From positions 164,600 through 228,599 of the forward strand of contig NZ_KQ033922.1 in NCBI RefSeq assembly GCF_000969825.1: a stretch of DNA of 64,000 nucleotides. Reading direction: 5' to 3'. The stretch comes from Parabacteroides gordonii MS-1 = DSM 23371 (lineage in GTDB: Bacteria > Bacteroidota > Bacteroidia > Bacteroidales > Tannerellaceae). This document shows, piece by piece, positions 34,748-43,954 of this stretch. Within the stretch, counting starts at the first letter, position 1; each line of letters begins with the position of its first letter. Under the pieces are notes generated by a model that saw nothing but the letters and a program-made list of their open reading frames with translations, did not search any database and was not told where the DNA came from. A program made the translations under genes and the position numbers.

Positions 34748-35749
34748 TTACTTCTTCATAGCTTCCTCGATAGCAACAGCTACAGCAACAGTAGCACCTA
34801 CCATCGGGTTGTTACCCATACCCAGGAATCCCATCATTTCTACGTGAGCAGGAACGGATGAAGAACCAGCGAACTGAGCGTCACCGTGCATACGGCCCAT
34901 CGTGTCGGTCATACCATAAGAAGCAGGACCGGCAGCCATATTATCCGGGTGCAGGGTACGGCCTGTACCACCACCTGAAGCAACAGAGAAATATTTGTGA
35001 CCGTTTTCCATACATTCTTTCTTGTATGTACCAGCTACCGGGTGCTGGAAACGAGTCGGGTTAGTTGAGTTACCTGTGATAGATACGTCAACACCTTCAG
35101 CACGCATTACAGCAACACCTTCACGAACATCGTCGCAACCGTAGCATTTTACTTTTGCACGAAGACCTGTTGAATACGGAGTTTCTTTGATAACATTCAA
35201 AGCACCTGTTCCGTAGTCGAACTGAGTCTGAACATAAGTAAAGCCGTTGATACGTGAAATGATCATAGCAGCATCTTTACCCAGACCGTTCAGGATAACG
35301 CGAAGCGGTTCTTTACGTACTTTGTTTGCCATTTCAGCGATCTTGATAGCACCTTCAGCAGCAGCGAAAGATTCGTGACCAGCCAGGAATGCGAAACATT
35401 TTGTTTCTTCGCGAAGCAGACGTGCACCCAGGTTACCGTGGCCGATACCAACCTTACGGTCGTCAGCAACAGAACCAGCGATACAGAATGCCTGCAGACC
35501 GATACCGATAGCTTCAGCAGCATCAGCAGCGCTTGTGCAACCTTTCTTGATAGCGATGGCAGCACCTACAACATAAGCCCATGCAGCATTTTCGAAACAG
35601 ATAGGTTGAGTTTCCTTACACATTGTATAAGGATCGATACCTTTAGCGTCGCAGATAGCTTTTGCATCTTCGATACCGTTGATACCATATTCTTTTAAAA
35701 CCGCGTTGATAGTATCAATACGACGGTCATAACTTTCAAATAAAGCCAT
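34748..35749 (-). CDS. GGGtGRT family protein
   Basis: 333 residues, named for the motif GGGTGRT that is visible at about residue 260 (SVASGGGTGRTLHPD). Its function is unknown. Many cysteines (for example IDPYTMCKETQPIC, GCTSAA, KCYGCDD) suit a metal or Fe-S related role. It is downstream of a small membrane protein and an Fe-S scaffold-like gene in one leftward run, a pairing that I recall from other anaerobes. Confidence 0.88.
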   Translation of the reverse strand: MALFESYDRRIDTINAVLKEYGINGIEDAKAICDAKGIDPYTMCKETQPICFENAAWAYVVGAAIAIKKGCTSAADAAEAIGIGLQAFCIAGSVADDRKVGIGHGNLGARLLREETKCFAFLAGHESFAAAEGAIKIAEMANKVRKEPLRVILNGLGKDAAMIISRINGFTYVQTQFDYGTGALNVIKETPYSTGLRAKVKCYGCDDVREGVAVMRAEGVDVSITGNSTNPTRFQHPVAGTYKKECMENGHKYFSVASGGGTGRTLHPDNMAAGPASYGMTDTMGRMHGDAQFAGSSSVPAHVEMMGFLGMGNNPMVGATVAVAVAIEEAMKK

Positions 35750-35756
35750 ATTATTT

Positions 35757-35948
35757 TTACTTTTTTAAATTCTTATTTACCAGGAATAAAGATATTAGAA
35801 AGTTGAAAACAAGTACACCGCCGCAACAGGCCATATAGAATGCCATCCAAGGACGATCCGGCTTCATGACGAAGTAGGTGATTACCGTCGCGATAACAGT
35901 CAGAATGATCAGCCCGATCAGGACGCGTGTCAGTGTTTTCTTATTCAT
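35757..35948 (-). CDS. Small two-helix membrane protein
   Basis: 63 residues with two hydrophobic helices (about 8-28 and 36-56), basic ends and no other motif. It overlaps the upstream scaffold gene by 8 bp and is 7 bp from the GGGtGRT gene, so it is translated as part of this cluster. Function unknown. Confidence 0.75.
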   Translation of the reverse strand: MNKKTLTRVLIGLIILTVIATVITYFVMKPDRPWMAFYMACCGGVLVFNFLISLFLVNKNLKK

Positions 35949-36633
35949 TACGAGGATCGATATATTTTACAGCTTCTTTGAAACGACCGTAAGAACCCTT
36001 AGCTTTTTCCAATGCCTCGTTAGCATCGACACCTTTCTTTACTGCTTCCATGAATTTACCCAAGTGGATGAATTCATATCCGATTACCTGATCGTCAGCA
36101 TCCAATGCCATACGTGTACAGTAACCTTCAGCCATTTCCAGGTAACGAGTACCCTTAGCTAATGTACCGAACATAGTACCAACCTGGCTACGCAGACCTT
36201 TACCTAAGTCTTCCAGACCGGCTCCGATAGGCAGACCGCCTTCAGAGAAAGCAGACTGTGTACGTCCGTAAACGATCTGCAGGAATAATTCGCGCATTGC
36301 TGTGTTGATAGCGTCGCAAACAAGGTCAGTGTTTAATGCTTCCAGAAGAGTTTTGCCCGGAAGAATTTCTGATGCCATCGCAGCAGAGTGAGTCATACCA
36401 GAACATCCGATAGTTTCTACCAGTGCTTCCTGAATGATTCCTTCCTTAACGTTCAGTGTCAGTTTACATGCACCTTGCTGAGGAGCACACCAACCCACAC
36501 CATGAGTCAAACCTGAAATGTCAGTGATCTGAGTAGATCTAACCCATTTTCCTTCTTCAGGAATCGGAGCACAAGGATGGTTGGCTCCCTTCTTTACAAC
36601 ACACATGTGTTGAACTTCATGTGAATAAATCAT
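35941..36633 (-). CDS. NifU-like Fe-S cluster scaffold family protein
   Basis: 230 residues. Cysteines at CVVKKGANHPC, WCAPQQGAC and in TIGCSGMTHSAAM fit the IscU/NifU N-terminal-like scaffold family as found beside GGGtGRT genes. A cytoplasmic role in assembling or delivering a metal cluster is likely, the client probably being the GGGtGRT protein. It has a -7 box TATCTTTG (minus strand, 36713-36720). Confidence 0.82.
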   Translation of the reverse strand: MIYSHEVQHMCVVKKGANHPCAPIPEEGKWVRSTQITDISGLTHGVGWCAPQQGACKLTLNVKEGIIQEALVETIGCSGMTHSAAMASEILPGKTLLEALNTDLVCDAINTAMRELFLQIVYGRTQSAFSEGGLPIGAGLEDLGKGLRSQVGTMFGTLAKGTRYLEMAEGYCTRMALDADDQVIGYEFIHLGKFMEAVKKGVDANEALEKAKGSYGRFKEAVKYIDPRNE

Positions 36634-36712
36634 AATCGCTAATTTATTATATTAAAGTGATAATAAAACTTTTTGCTAATTTATATGTAATATCGCCTTC
36701 CAAAAGACCGCA

Positions 36713-36720
36713 CAAAGATA
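36713..36720 (-). promoter_or_regulatory. Promoter -7 box for the scaffold-GGGtGRT cluster
   Basis: TATCTTTG on the minus strand about 80 nt before the start at 36633. It separates this cluster from the osmC gene upstream. Confidence 0.6.
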
Positions 36721-36756
36721 AAATTTTTAATCCAGCCATGCAAGACGCAAAGTTCG

Positions 36757-37203
36757 TTATTTGTCGGTCGACTGAATATTAAGTTCGGTGCCGTTAAGCA
36801 GTATCCGGTAGGTGATAGGACCTATCTTTTTCATCATAAGTGCTACACCGCAGTATTTTTCCTGCGAGAGACGGATCGCTTTTTCTATCCGGGCGCTGTC
36901 GTCGGCGTTTCCTGTGACATGATATGTTACGTCGAAAGCCGTATAAAGCATCGGGATGGTATCGGAAGTCTCTGCTTTGACGCCGATCGATAGCTTTTCG
37001 AAGCGGACTCTCATCTTTTTGAAAAGGGAGATCACGTCTACACCGCTGCAACCGGCCATCGCAACCAGCATCAAAGCTTTCGGGCGGACACCGGAGTCGG
37101 TGCCGCCGTCTTCTTTGCTGGTATCGATAGACACTGTATGACCATCCAGCTGGGTTTCAAAGGTGGAATCCTTTTTCCAGTCGAGAGTGATTTGAGCAGG
37201 CAT
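36757..37203 (-). CDS. OsmC family protein
   Basis: 148 residues. The two reactive cysteines of the OsmC/Ohr fold are present in MAGCSGVDVIS and KYCGVALMMKK, so it is likely a thiol-dependent peroxidase for organic hydroperoxides. The gene starts 12 bp downstream of the TlpA-type gene, giving a small redox operon. Confidence 0.9.
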   Translation of the reverse strand: MPAQITLDWKKDSTFETQLDGHTVSIDTSKEDGGTDSGVRPKALMLVAMAGCSGVDVISLFKKMRVRFEKLSIGVKAETSDTIPMLYTAFDVTYHVTGNADDSARIEKAIRLSQEKYCGVALMMKKIGPITYRILLNGTELNIQSTDK

Positions 37204-37215
37204 ATCGTTCCTTAT

Positions 37216-38325
37216 TTATTTTAGTACTTCCTGTAGTTTGGCATCGATTTCATCACCATGAATGTTTTTGGCAATGATCGTTCCGTCTTTATCGACCAAT
37301 ACGGTATGAGGAATACTGTTGACGCCATATAAAGCAGCACCTGCATTCTGCCATCCCTTCAGGTCGGACAGTTGCGTCCAGGTGATGTTCAGGTCTTTTA
37401 CCCCTTTGGCCCATGCTTCCGGCTTGCTGTCCAATGAGATACCGACAATTTCGAAACCTTTATTCTTATATTGTTTGTAAAGCTCAACCAGATGCGGCGT
37501 TTCTTTGCGGCAGGGAGGACACCAGGAAGCCCAGAAGTCGATCAATACCACTTTTCCGTTGCCGACGAATTCAGACAGTTTATGAACTTCGCCTTTCGGG
37601 TCGGCCATTTCAAAATCGGCAAACTTCTTGCCTACGGCTACATTCTTCAATATCTCCAGGCGGCTCATCATCTTGTCGATACCCGGGAAAGCCTTGAATG
37701 TGGAGTCTGCCTGCGACAGGATCTCGTTCTGCTGTTCTTCGCTCAGACTGTAGCGGTTATCGAACATATATTTGGCAGACATTTTCTGATCCATATGTGC
37801 CAGGATATAGTTGCAGATCGTCTGAGTGATCTTTTCGCTGATCTCGTCATATTTCTTTTCAGCCGCCTTTACTATATTCTGATCTTCGGAACGGATTTCG
37901 TCTCCTAATTTGCCCATTTCATCGTAGAACGGAGCAATTTGATCTTTCAATGCTTTCTCCGCGTCGTTGGCCGGAGTGCCGGTCACAACCGAGAATGTAT
38001 CGAGGTTTGCAACGACCTTTCCGTTTTCGAGTGTGAACGTTGTCCGGTATAAATTAGGTTTACCACGTTCCTCCGGAACAACATCGGTCGAGAACCGGAG
38101 CGTTGCCAAAAGAGAGCCATTCTGCGTACCCGTAAACTTGAAAGCATTGTTTTCTACCAATGCGCTGTCGAAAGGTAAGACGTCAGGATTTCCGTATTCA
38201 TAAAGATATACATACTGTCCATTCAGATCGGCGTTTGAAACTGTACCGGTTATTTCGTAACCAGGTTTTTCGCTGCAGGCTGCGAGAAGCAGTACAGAGG
38301 CAGCAATAGGTAGATACTTTTTCAT
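37216..38325 (-). CDS. TlpA-type thiol-disulfide oxidoreductase lipoprotein
   Basis: 369 residues with lipobox LAAC (Cys17). An N-terminal DUF4369-like domain (about 22-120) and a helical linker precede a TlpA/ResA thioredoxin domain (about 230-369) with the active site WASWCPPC. It would sit in the periplasm and reduce or isomerise disulfides. Such double-domain proteins are common in Bacteroidetes. It is the first gene of the pair with osmC. Confidence 0.92.
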   Translation of the reverse strand: MKKYLPIAASVLLLAACSEKPGYEITGTVSNADLNGQYVYLYEYGNPDVLPFDSALVENNAFKFTGTQNGSLLATLRFSTDVVPEERGKPNLYRTTFTLENGKVVANLDTFSVVTGTPANDAEKALKDQIAPFYDEMGKLGDEIRSEDQNIVKAAEKKYDEISEKITQTICNYILAHMDQKMSAKYMFDNRYSLSEEQQNEILSQADSTFKAFPGIDKMMSRLEILKNVAVGKKFADFEMADPKGEVHKLSEFVGNGKVVLIDFWASWCPPCRKETPHLVELYKQYKNKGFEIVGISLDSKPEAWAKGVKDLNITWTQLSDLKGWQNAGAALYGVNSIPHTVLVDKDGTIIAKNIHGDEIDAKLQEVLK

Positions 38326-38440
38326 ATATTATATGTGTTAAAACGATGTCATCACCTTGGAATACGCGAAGTTATCGCTTTATTAATAATCCTTTATTTC
38401 TTTAGGCTTAAAAAGTTCTAATATTACGGAAAAGATGGAT

Positions 38441-38448
38441 TATATTTG
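38441..38448 (+). promoter_or_regulatory. Promoter -7 box for the hybrid regulator gene
   Basis: TATATTTG, about 70 nt upstream of the ATG at 38518. Confidence 0.65.
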
Positions 38449-38517
38449 TCGTCTGATCGATATTCCGGGCTTTTATCAGGCGAATATCAGGTTATTGTAC
38501 TACAAATATGAATACTA

Positions 38518-41500
38518 ATGACTCAGACCAATAAGAATAGACATACACTGACTCGGTTACTTTTCATAAAGTTTCTGCTAACCGGTTTGTTCCTGTTTTT
38601 TCCTTTTTTTCAAGGAATGGCATCCGTCTCTTTGCATAAGGCAAACAATATCGACTTGTCGAATAATGCGATCATAGATATGTACCAGGATATTCATGGT
38701 TATATGTGGATCGGAACTTACGACGGACTGAACCTGTATAACGGGAAGAACACCTATGTCTACCGTTTTGAACCTGACAATAAATATACGCTTTGCAGTA
38801 ACATCATACATAAGATTTCGGATGGTGGCTCCGAATATCTATGGATATCCACCTCGATGGGACTGAACAGATTCTCCCTGAAAGACCGCAAGGTAACGGA
38901 ATCATATCCGGAATACCCCGAATGCCGGCTGATCACTACAGATTCTTTGGAAAATTCGTTGCTGGTCAGCCAGAAGAATTTTATCTCTTGCTATACGTCC
39001 CGTGCCGGCTCTTTCCAGGATATTTATACACAGGGGATATCTCCGGAAACGGTCAGGGTGTTGTTTCCCGGTCGGCAGGGAGAATTTTATCTCCTTTCAT
39101 ACGATGGTTTTCTGAAGAAGGTCGTACCGGATTACTCCACATTGCCTTTGACCTTGCAGATAACCGAAAACAAAATACATGATAAGCAGATAGAACAGGC
39201 CTTTTACGAAGAAGGGCTTCTCTACTATGTCGATACAGAAAATAAGCTTTACCAATACCGGATGGAAGATCATACGGAAAGATATTTGTCCGACCTTTCC
39301 GTTTGGATGGAGAAATACGGTAACGTATCCCGTATCGTTTCTTTTCAGAACAAGCAATATCTGGCATTCAGGAATGGCCTGCTAGTGGATATGGCCGATC
39401 CGGAAGGAGCTTCCGACCTGAATATCGGTATCTTCAGTATGCTTAAAGACAGAAAGCAGGATATTCTCTGGATCGGAACCGATGGTCAGGGAGTCCGGAT
39501 GCTTTACGATAAGCATAATCGTTTTGGCGGTCTGTCGTTGGAAGACATGCCGTTTGTGATGCGAAACCCGGTGCGTTCCGTCTACACGGACGAAGATAAG
39601 ACGTTATGGTTCGGGACGAAAGGGGATGGCTTTGTCCGCATAAAGGAATACGACTCTTTTAAAGGCAAGCAGATACCTTCCGACAAGATCACCCGTTTCA
39701 CAACCGCTGACGGGCTCTCCAATAACCGTGTATATTGTTTTTATAAGAGCCGGTTCCATTCGTTGGTCTGGATCGGTACGGATGGCCCCGGCCTGTCTTA
39801 CTATTCTTATGAAGATGGGAAAGTCCATACACTCCCCAGCAAGATCGATACGAAAATAAGATATGTCCATTCTATCTGCGAGGTGAACGATTCCACTTTA
39901 TGGATGGCAACTACGGGAGACGGGTTGATAGAAGTCGTTTTGGAGAAAAGCCAGTCAGGGTTGGTCGTTAAATATATCGAATCCTATATATTGGAAAAGG
40001 AAGGGAAAGTATGTAACGAATTCTATTCGATGTATTACGATGGTGGATCGACTATATACCTGGGTAGCCGCGGTGGGTATGGAATGGCGCGTTTCGACCT
40101 GGTTACAAGAGAATATGATTTTATGTCGATGAACAATTCTTCCAATCAGGCTATCGGGGACGTATTGAGCTTATATTATAGCAGCGATTCTACTTTTTAT
40201 CTGGGAGCCAGTTCCGGCATGACCCGTATGAAATGTAATGTGTCCGGTGCCTGCGACGTAAGGCAGTTCGACAGGAGCGACGGTATCAGTAACGATATGA
40301 TCCACGGCATACAGGAAGACCGGGACGAATGTATCTGGCTAAGTACCAATAAAGGGCTGACAAAATACAACCCCCACAACAGCTTTTTCCATAACTACGG
40401 CCAGCAGGAATTGATGGTCACGGAATTTTCGGACGATGCGTACTGGACATGCCAGTATACCGGGCGGTTGTTCTTCGGAGGTATCGACGGTCTGGTCTGG
40501 ATCGATCCCCAGAACGACCAGTTGGAAAACTACCGGCCGGATCTCTATTTCTTTGAACTGAAGATGGGAGGGGAGACGGTTAGCCTGGATGATTATATGG
40601 AAACAGAAGCAACTCAGGTCACCATTCCTCCGGATATATCGACATTTACCATCTCGTTTGTCGCAACAGACTATATTCATGGGGAAAACTATGAATACTC
40701 TTACCTGCTGCAGAACTATAACACCACCTGGACAGAGCTACAAAAGAATAACGAAATATCGTTCACCAAGCTTCCTTATGGCAACTATATGCTGAAAGTA
40801 CGTTACAAAAACGATGTGTACGACTCGAATGCCCGCGAATACCTGTTGCCTTTGAGGGTGCTCCCGCCCTGGTACCGTTCTACCTGGGCTATCGTATTAT
40901 ATGTATTTGTATTCCTTTTGTTTGTCGGAGCCTTTCTTTATCGCCTGAACCGCCGGATGGCAGAAAAGCAAGCCCTTGTTGCCCGGAAGATCAGGGAAGA
41001 ACAAAAGGAAAAGCTGTATGAGGCAAAACTCAATTTCTTTGCCAATATCACGCATGAGCTTTGTACGCCGCTGACGCTGATCAACGGAGTAGGGGATTAT
41101 ATTCATACGTACGCGGAGAATACAGCCGATAACAAACTGAAAAGATATATCCGTATCCTGCGGGATAACGTAGTAAGCCTCAACGAACTGATCCAGGAGA
41201 TCCTCGATTTCCGAAAGATAGAGGAAGCGGGCATGAACTATTTCAGCATCCGGAAGACCTCTGTCTCTGATATTATCCGCCGGCAATACGACTCTTTTAC
41301 CCCTATCGCAGAGCAGAACGGAATAAACTTTACAGTCTCCCTGCCGGAGTCGCTTACCTGGAATACCGATCCGACCTGCCTGAAGAAGATATTGGTCAAC
41401 CTGATATCCAATGCCTTTAAATATACGGAAGAGACAGGCTGCATACGTATTTCGGCTGCAATAGAGGACGGCTCGCTCGTCTTCAGCGTATATAATACAG

Positions 41501-42582
41501 GTAAAGGAATATCGGAAACAGACCTGCAAACGATCTTTGACCGTTACCGTATATTGGGCGACCTGGATGGAAACAATTATACCCGGACGACTTCAAGAAA
41601 CGGATTAGGTCTGTTTATCTGCCATAGCATGGTGCAATCCCTTCATGGCACGATAGAAGTAAAGAGTGAAGAAGGACAGTTTGCTGAATTTACCGTCCGC
41701 CTGCCCTATCTGGAACTGGATGAAGACGATAGGACGGAAGAGTATGAAAACGAAGAGTCGCAGCTTTTATCTTCTCCCTCTCCAGATCAGTCTGTGGTGT
41801 TGGAAGCGGATCCTTCCGGCAACAAACCTTCTATCCTTGTGGTAGACGATAATAAAGATATTGTCTGGCTCATCAAAGAGTCGCTGTCTTCTGCCTATAC
41901 GATAGAAGAAGCCTTCAGTGTGGAAGAAGCTCTCTGCCTGATGGAAAAGCAAACACCCGCCCTTATCATTACGGACATTATGATGCCGGATATAGACGGC
42001 CTAGAACTGATCAGCCGGGTCAAGTCGGATAAGTTTACCCGCCATATCCCTTTTATTGTCGTCTCGGCCCGTATCTCGGAGAGCGACCAGGCTGAAGGGC
42101 TCGACCTGGGTGCGGATGCCTATCTGACCAAACCTTTCTCTTCGGTCGTGCTTCGCTCTGTCGTGAACCGTCTGATGACAAGCAAGAAAGAACTGAAAGA
42201 GTACTACTATTCGCCGGAAAGCGCCTATGAGCAATCCGGCGGTCAACTGATCCATCAGGAAGATAAAGAATTTATGGATGAAGTCATCTCCATTATCAGG
42301 GAAAACCTCGAGGAGGAAACCTTGCGTCCCGAACTGATAGCCGAGAAGCTGGGGATGAACACCCGTTCGCTTTACCGCCGGTTCAAGAAAATCTCTCCGC
42401 TCACCCCTTCCGATTTCATCAAAGATTACCGGATGACTTATGCCGCCCAGTTGCTGGTGACCACCAACCTGAATGTGCAGGAGATCATCTATAAGGTAGG
42501 TATCTCCAACAAATCCTATTTCTATCGCGAATTTGCAGCCAGGTACAATCAAACACCTATGGAGTACCGGAATAAGCACTAA
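38518..42582 (+). CDS. Hybrid two-component system sensor/regulator
   Basis: 1354 residues in one chain. An N-terminal hydrophobic segment (about 14-35), a periplasmic double beta-propeller of Reg_prop repeats (about 40-670, e.g. DIHGYMWIGTYDGLNLYNG), a Y_Y_Y domain (about 685-760), one membrane helix (about 783-803), HisKA with His846 in ITHELCTPL, HATPase_c (about 955-1065), a receiver with Asp1153 in TDIMMPDIDG, and an AraC-type DNA-binding domain (about 1250-1350). It senses a glycan fragment in the periplasm and activates nearby genes, most plausibly the mannosidase genes that follow. Confidence 0.97.
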   Translation: MTQTNKNRHTLTRLLFIKFLLTGLFLFFPFFQGMASVSLHKANNIDLSNNAIIDMYQDIHGYMWIGTYDGLNLYNGKNTYVYRFEPDNKYTLCSNIIHKISDGGSEYLWISTSMGLNRFSLKDRKVTESYPEYPECRLITTDSLENSLLVSQKNFISCYTSRAGSFQDIYTQGISPETVRVLFPGRQGEFYLLSYDGFLKKVVPDYSTLPLTLQITENKIHDKQIEQAFYEEGLLYYVDTENKLYQYRMEDHTERYLSDLSVWMEKYGNVSRIVSFQNKQYLAFRNGLLVDMADPEGASDLNIGIFSMLKDRKQDILWIGTDGQGVRMLYDKHNRFGGLSLEDMPFVMRNPVRSVYTDEDKTLWFGTKGDGFVRIKEYDSFKGKQIPSDKITRFTTADGLSNNRVYCFYKSRFHSLVWIGTDGPGLSYYSYEDGKVHTLPSKIDTKIRYVHSICEVNDSTLWMATTGDGLIEVVLEKSQSGLVVKYIESYILEKEGKVCNEFYSMYYDGGSTIYLGSRGGYGMARFDLVTREYDFMSMNNSSNQAIGDVLSLYYSSDSTFYLGASSGMTRMKCNVSGACDVRQFDRSDGISNDMIHGIQEDRDECIWLSTNKGLTKYNPHNSFFHNYGQQELMVTEFSDDAYWTCQYTGRLFFGGIDGLVWIDPQNDQLENYRPDLYFFELKMGGETVSLDDYMETEATQVTIPPDISTFTISFVATDYIHGENYEYSYLLQNYNTTWTELQKNNEISFTKLPYGNYMLKVRYKNDVYDSNAREYLLPLRVLPPWYRSTWAIVLYVFVFLLFVGAFLYRLNRRMAEKQALVARKIREEQKEKLYEAKLNFFANITHELCTPLTLINGVGDYIHTYAENTADNKLKRYIRILRDNVVSLNELIQEILDFRKIEEAGMNYFSIRKTSVSDIIRRQYDSFTPIAEQNGINFTVSLPESLTWNTDPTCLKKILVNLISNAFKYTEETGCIRISAAIEDGSLVFSVYNTGKGISETDLQTIFDRYRILGDLDGNNYTRTTSRNGLGLFICHSMVQSLHGTIEVKSEEGQFAEFTVRLPYLELDEDDRTEEYENEESQLLSSPSPDQSVVLEADPSGNKPSILVVDDNKDIVWLIKESLSSAYTIEEAFSVEEALCLMEKQTPALIITDIMMPDIDGLELISRVKSDKFTRHIPFIVVSARISESDQAEGLDLGADAYLTKPFSSVVLRSVVNRLMTSKKELKEYYYSPESAYEQSGGQLIHQEDKEFMDEVISIIRENLEEETLRPELIAEKLGMNTRSLYRRFKKISPLTPSDFIKDYRMTYAAQLLVTTNLNVQEIIYKVGISNKSYFYREFAARYNQTPMEYRNKH

Positions 42583-42599
42583 GTGGCTGATTTCCTGTT

Positions 42600-42756
42600 A
42601 GTGTCATAAATTACCAAAAGAGTGTCATAATCTGCAACAGGTAGATTATGACACTCTTCCGGTCGTTGAGTAGTAACCTGCGAAAGAGGGAAACCGCTAA
42701 TATTGCACTCGATAATTATCACAAACCTTTGTCTGTCGGGCATTTTCAGACAAAGG
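42600..42756. promoter_or_regulatory. Two perfect hairpins between regulator and lipoprotein genes
   Basis: A 16-bp perfect stem (42618-42633 with 42643-42658, core AGTGTCATAATCT) and a 10-bp stem CCTTTGTCTG/CAGACAAAGG (42726-42756). Neither has a proper T tract. GTGTCATAA occurs twice in direct orientation and once inverted. They may end the regulator transcript or be a binding site for its AraC domain. Confidence 0.5.
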
Positions 42757-42809
42757 GATATTAGGGAGTTGTTTTCTTTGGATAGTGAATGCAAAATTGA
42801 GTAAACAGT

Positions 42810-43937
42810 ATGAAGTTGTGTTGTATTAAATATGTAAATGTAGTAGTTAGCTTACTCTTATTCCTATTCTCTGCTTGTAGGGATCATATCTCAGTAAATG
42901 TTCCGGAATTATCGGACGGAGATCCTACCACTTATTATACGGGAGCGCAGGGAGTAAATAAAATCGTTTTTGATACTCAATCCAGCATTCCTATCCAAAG
43001 TTACAAACTCTATTCATCCGGCGAAGCCCCTGCCCACGACCCGGTAAGCTGGGTACTGAAAGGCTCTTACGACGGAACGAAATGGGTGGTAATAGACGAA
43101 CGCAACGACCAGCGTTTCTGCTCACGTTACCAGGAGATACTTTGCACGATAGCTAATCCTTCGAATTATAAACAGTATATGCTGGAAGCTTCTACTGCCG
43201 GCAATGACGTACTGATATTGGGAGATGTTTCCTTCTCCGAAAAGAATCTGTTGACAGATTGGAAAGAGTTCAACTATCCTGCGGTCGACTTCGAAGTGCT
43301 CGATCCGCAGACAAAAGGGGCATCCATCTATACCGACCTGGTGCAGGATCCCGATGCCTATATAAAATATCATGCTGAAAAAGTGGCGGAAATCCTTTTC
43401 TATACCGCAAAAGATACGATGAATGATGTGCAGACCATTCAATATACCCTGAAAGATTATGACGGTGTATCTGCCAAATCAGGAAACCCACCTGTAATCT
43501 CCATCGTGTATAGTACACAGCATATTGAGAAATCGGCCAACGAGTCATTGTATAAGCTCGACTTTGAAACACGTGGCGTCTTATACCATGAACTGGTTCA
43601 TGCCTATCAGTTCGAACCGAAAGGCATCGGCAGCTACTCTACTAATAAGGAATTCTGGGCATGCATCGAAGGAATGGCCGACGCTGTACGGGCGGAAGCA
43701 GGCTTTTTCGATTGGAGCACCCGTAAACCCGGTGGCAACTGGATGGACGGTTACCGTACGACCGGCTTTTTCTTCCAGTGGCTCACCACCAAAGACCCCG
43801 ACGCGATACGCAAACTGCATCTGACCGTCCGCGACCTGGAGGTATGGAGTTTCGACAAAGCGATAAAAAGTATCTTCGGCGAAGACAGCAGTATCGAAGG
43901 GATGTGGAACGAATACCAGGCTTTCCTTGAGAAATAA
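42810..43937 (+). CDS. Basic secretory protein-type lipoprotein, putative metallopeptidase
   Basis: 375 residues with lipobox FSAC (Cys23). An F5/8-type carbohydrate-binding-like N-terminal domain (about 30-145) precedes a basic-secretory-protein domain (about 160-375) with the zinc-site pattern LYHELVHAYQ (about 252-261). It is probably a surface protease or glycoprotein-binding protein. Placed between the sensor and the mannosidases, it could open glycoproteins for glycan release; this is inference. Confidence 0.85.
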   Translation: MKLCCIKYVNVVVSLLLFLFSACRDHISVNVPELSDGDPTTYYTGAQGVNKIVFDTQSSIPIQSYKLYSSGEAPAHDPVSWVLKGSYDGTKWVVIDERNDQRFCSRYQEILCTIANPSNYKQYMLEASTAGNDVLILGDVSFSEKNLLTDWKEFNYPAVDFEVLDPQTKGASIYTDLVQDPDAYIKYHAEKVAEILFYTAKDTMNDVQTIQYTLKDYDGVSAKSGNPPVISIVYSTQHIEKSANESLYKLDFETRGVLYHELVHAYQFEPKGIGSYSTNKEFWACIEGMADAVRAEAGFFDWSTRKPGGNWMDGYRTTGFFFQWLTTKDPDAIRKLHLTVRDLEVWSFDKAIKSIFGEDSSIEGMWNEYQAFLEK

Positions 43938-43954
43938 CAAATACATTATATAAT

